DNA of 64,000 bases. Origin: Clostridiaceae bacterium (GTDB lineage: Bacteria > Bacillota > Clostridia > Clostridiales > Clostridiaceae). Location: assembly GCA_902363375.1 (NCBI GenBank), contig CABIZX010000002.1, positions 62,001 through 126,000 of the forward strand, given 5' to 3'. Under the pieces are notes generated by a model. The model was given only the letters and a program-made list of their open reading frames with translations. It had not been told where the DNA came from and ran no database searches. Positions 62,850-64,000 of the stretch are shown here, one piece after another; the stretch's first letter is position 1; every line of letters begins with the position of its first letter. Made by a program: the position numbers and the translations under genes.

Positions 62850-64000
62850 ATGGATTATAATAATAATTTAAGTGTATCAGAAGAAATGTATTATAGTGAT
62901 TTATGGATAAAACTATGCAAAAGAAGTAAGGAAGTTATTCTCACTAAAGATGAAATAAAAGAATATAATGAAATAAGTATGAAGAAAGGATATATTTATA
63001 ATATATTTGAAGAACAAGACAAGGTAGATAAAGAATATGTTATTACCATAGTGAATAAGGTAAGTAAAATTCCAGAAGGTGATAGATACAAAAATGGTAG
63101 TAAGATAAATAAAGAATATTATGATAAACTTATAGATAACGTGAATTTAGAGGGAGTAAAAGACAAGGTTTCTGTAAAATATGGATTAATGGTAAAAAGA
63201 GGATGTGTAAGAACATTTCCAACTAGTGATAGGGTATTTAAGAAAGAAAAAGAATATGATTTAGATAGATTTATGGAAAGTGCTATATATGCGGCAGAAC
63301 CTTGTATTATATATACTTCTAGTAAAGATGGAAAGTGGTGCTTCTGTAAGACATATAATTATTTAGGTTGGATTAAAAAAGAAAATATAGCTTTTGGAGA
63401 TAAAGAAGAAATAAAGAATTACTGTAATTGTGAAGACTTTATAGTGGTAACAGGTAAAAAAATGCATCTTGGCTATAATCCTTTCATAGAGTCACTAAGA
63501 AATCTAGATATTGATATGGGAGTAAAATTACCTATAGAAAATAATTGGGATAGGGACGAATTGGTTTATGATATGTATAGTGAAGGAAATTATATAGTAA
63601 AATATCCACTAAGAGAAAGTGATGGAAAGTTAAAGTTCACCCATATTTTAATACCGTACAGCGAAGATGTTCACAGAGGTTATTTAAAGTGTAATAGAAA
63701 TAATATATTAAGACAAATATTTAAATTTCAAGGTGAAAGGTACGGTTGGGGTGGAGAGTTTAATGGCAGAGATTGCTCTTCACTTGTCATAGATACATTT
63801 AGAACCTTTGGAATACGATTTCCGAGAAATAGTGGTGATCAATTAAGAAAATCTATGGGTAAGACATTACTTATTGATAAGGACATGACTTATCATGAAA
63901 GAATGAAAATATTAGATAGTTTAAAACCAGGGGCACTAATATTTTTAAATGGACACGTAGCTATGTTTATAGGAAATTATAAAAATAGTCCGTATATAAT
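62850..64000 (+). CDS. SH3/NlpC-P60 cell-wall endopeptidase (3' end cut by window)
   Basis: The first 383 residues of a wall peptidase, interrupted by the window edge. ATG at 62850 follows AGGGGTGA. Residues about 1-130 match the stabilising domain of NlpC/P60-type SH3 proteins; SH3-like segments follow (KYGLMVKRGCVRTFPTSD; KWCFCKTYNYLGWIKKENI). The C-terminal NlpC/P60 domain has catalytic Cys in NGRDCSSLVIDTF, preceded by RYGWGGEF, and His in LNGHVAMFIGN. These enzymes cut gamma-D-glutamyl bonds in wall peptides. No signal peptide is visible, so it may act on imported muropeptides. Confidence 0.88.
   Translation, partial: MDYNNNLSVSEEMYYSDLWIKLCKRSKEVILTKDEIKEYNEISMKKGYIYNIFEEQDKVDKEYVITIVNKVSKIPEGDRYKNGSKINKEYYDKLIDNVNLEGVKDKVSVKYGLMVKRGCVRTFPTSDRVFKKEKEYDLDRFMESAIYAAEPCIIYTSSKDGKWCFCKTYNYLGWIKKENIAFGDKEEIKNYCNCEDFIVVTGKKMHLGYNPFIESLRNLDIDMGVKLPIENNWDRDELVYDMYSEGNYIVKYPLRESDGKLKFTHILIPYSEDVHRGYLKCNRNNILRQIFKFQGERYGWGGEFNGRDCSSLVIDTFRTFGIRFPRNSGDQLRKSMGKTLLIDKDMTYHERMKILDSLKPGALIFLNGHVAMFIGNYKNSPYI

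Overview
The window is very AT-rich chromosomal DNA of a spore-forming, anaerobic, low-GC Firmicute, most likely Clostridium sensu stricto or a close relative. The evidence is strong AGGAGG ribosome binding sites with many ATG but also GTG and TTG starts, T-box leaders on aminoacyl-tRNA synthetase genes, an archaeal-type AspRS with an Asn T-box, a SleC-like spore cortex hydrolase, a corrinoid methyltransferase operon and intrinsic terminators after most genes. I saw no rRNA, tRNA, CRISPR array or prophage, and the species cannot be named from this stretch.

Layout. 0.1-6.4 kb: an amidohydrolase, a 38-residue Asn/Gln/Lys-only peptide gene, an APC exchanger, a small export protein, a collapsed copy of a sodium-dependent transporter (NSS family) and its intact paralogue. 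6.5-18.8 kb: a folate cycle enzyme, a SleC-like lysin with three cell-wall binding repeats, two two-component systems (one with a co-transcribed membrane-anchored unknown), a C39-like peptidase, a lone pyruvate-kinase C-domain protein and a peptide-binding lipoprotein. 18.9-25 kb: a 598-bp IS1595-family relic, then a minus-strand operon of corrinoid protein, two UroD-family methyltransferases, the RACo-type reductive activator and a shorter UroD-like protein. 25.1-26.9 kb: a double T-box leader with AspRS2. 27-36 kb: a triple-rhodanese lipoprotein, thiol peroxidase, MntP under a manganese riboswitch, a membrane MutS-like ATPase, a flotillin and an M23 wall hydrolase.

36-49.4 kb: a GntR-controlled ABC-2 exporter island with two paralogous ATPases, a MATE pump, a GreA-type factor, a proline-repeat/DUF3298 protein, a 42-residue peptide, uracil-DNA glycosylase, ProRS, a C_GCAxxG_C_C protein next to a TDT-type transporter, and an amino acid permease. 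49.4-56.7 kb: oligoendopeptidase F, a NitT/TauT-type ABC importer, an EamA transporter and a second C39-like peptidase. 56.7-60.3 kb: a secreted M4 neutral protease divergent from an HTH-TPR regulator that is followed 16 bases later by a 47-residue exported-peptide gene. This looks like a peptide quorum-sensing cassette of NprR-NprX-protease type and is the most interesting part of the window. The window ends with thrS under a T-box and a truncated SH3/NlpC-P60 protein.

Themes: amino acid and peptide turnover (transporters, PepF, M4 protease, oligopeptide-binding protein, T-boxes), cell-wall and spore remodelling (SleC-like, M23, NlpC/P60, C39-like proteins) and one-carbon metabolism (corrinoid operon, formyl-THF cyclo-ligase).
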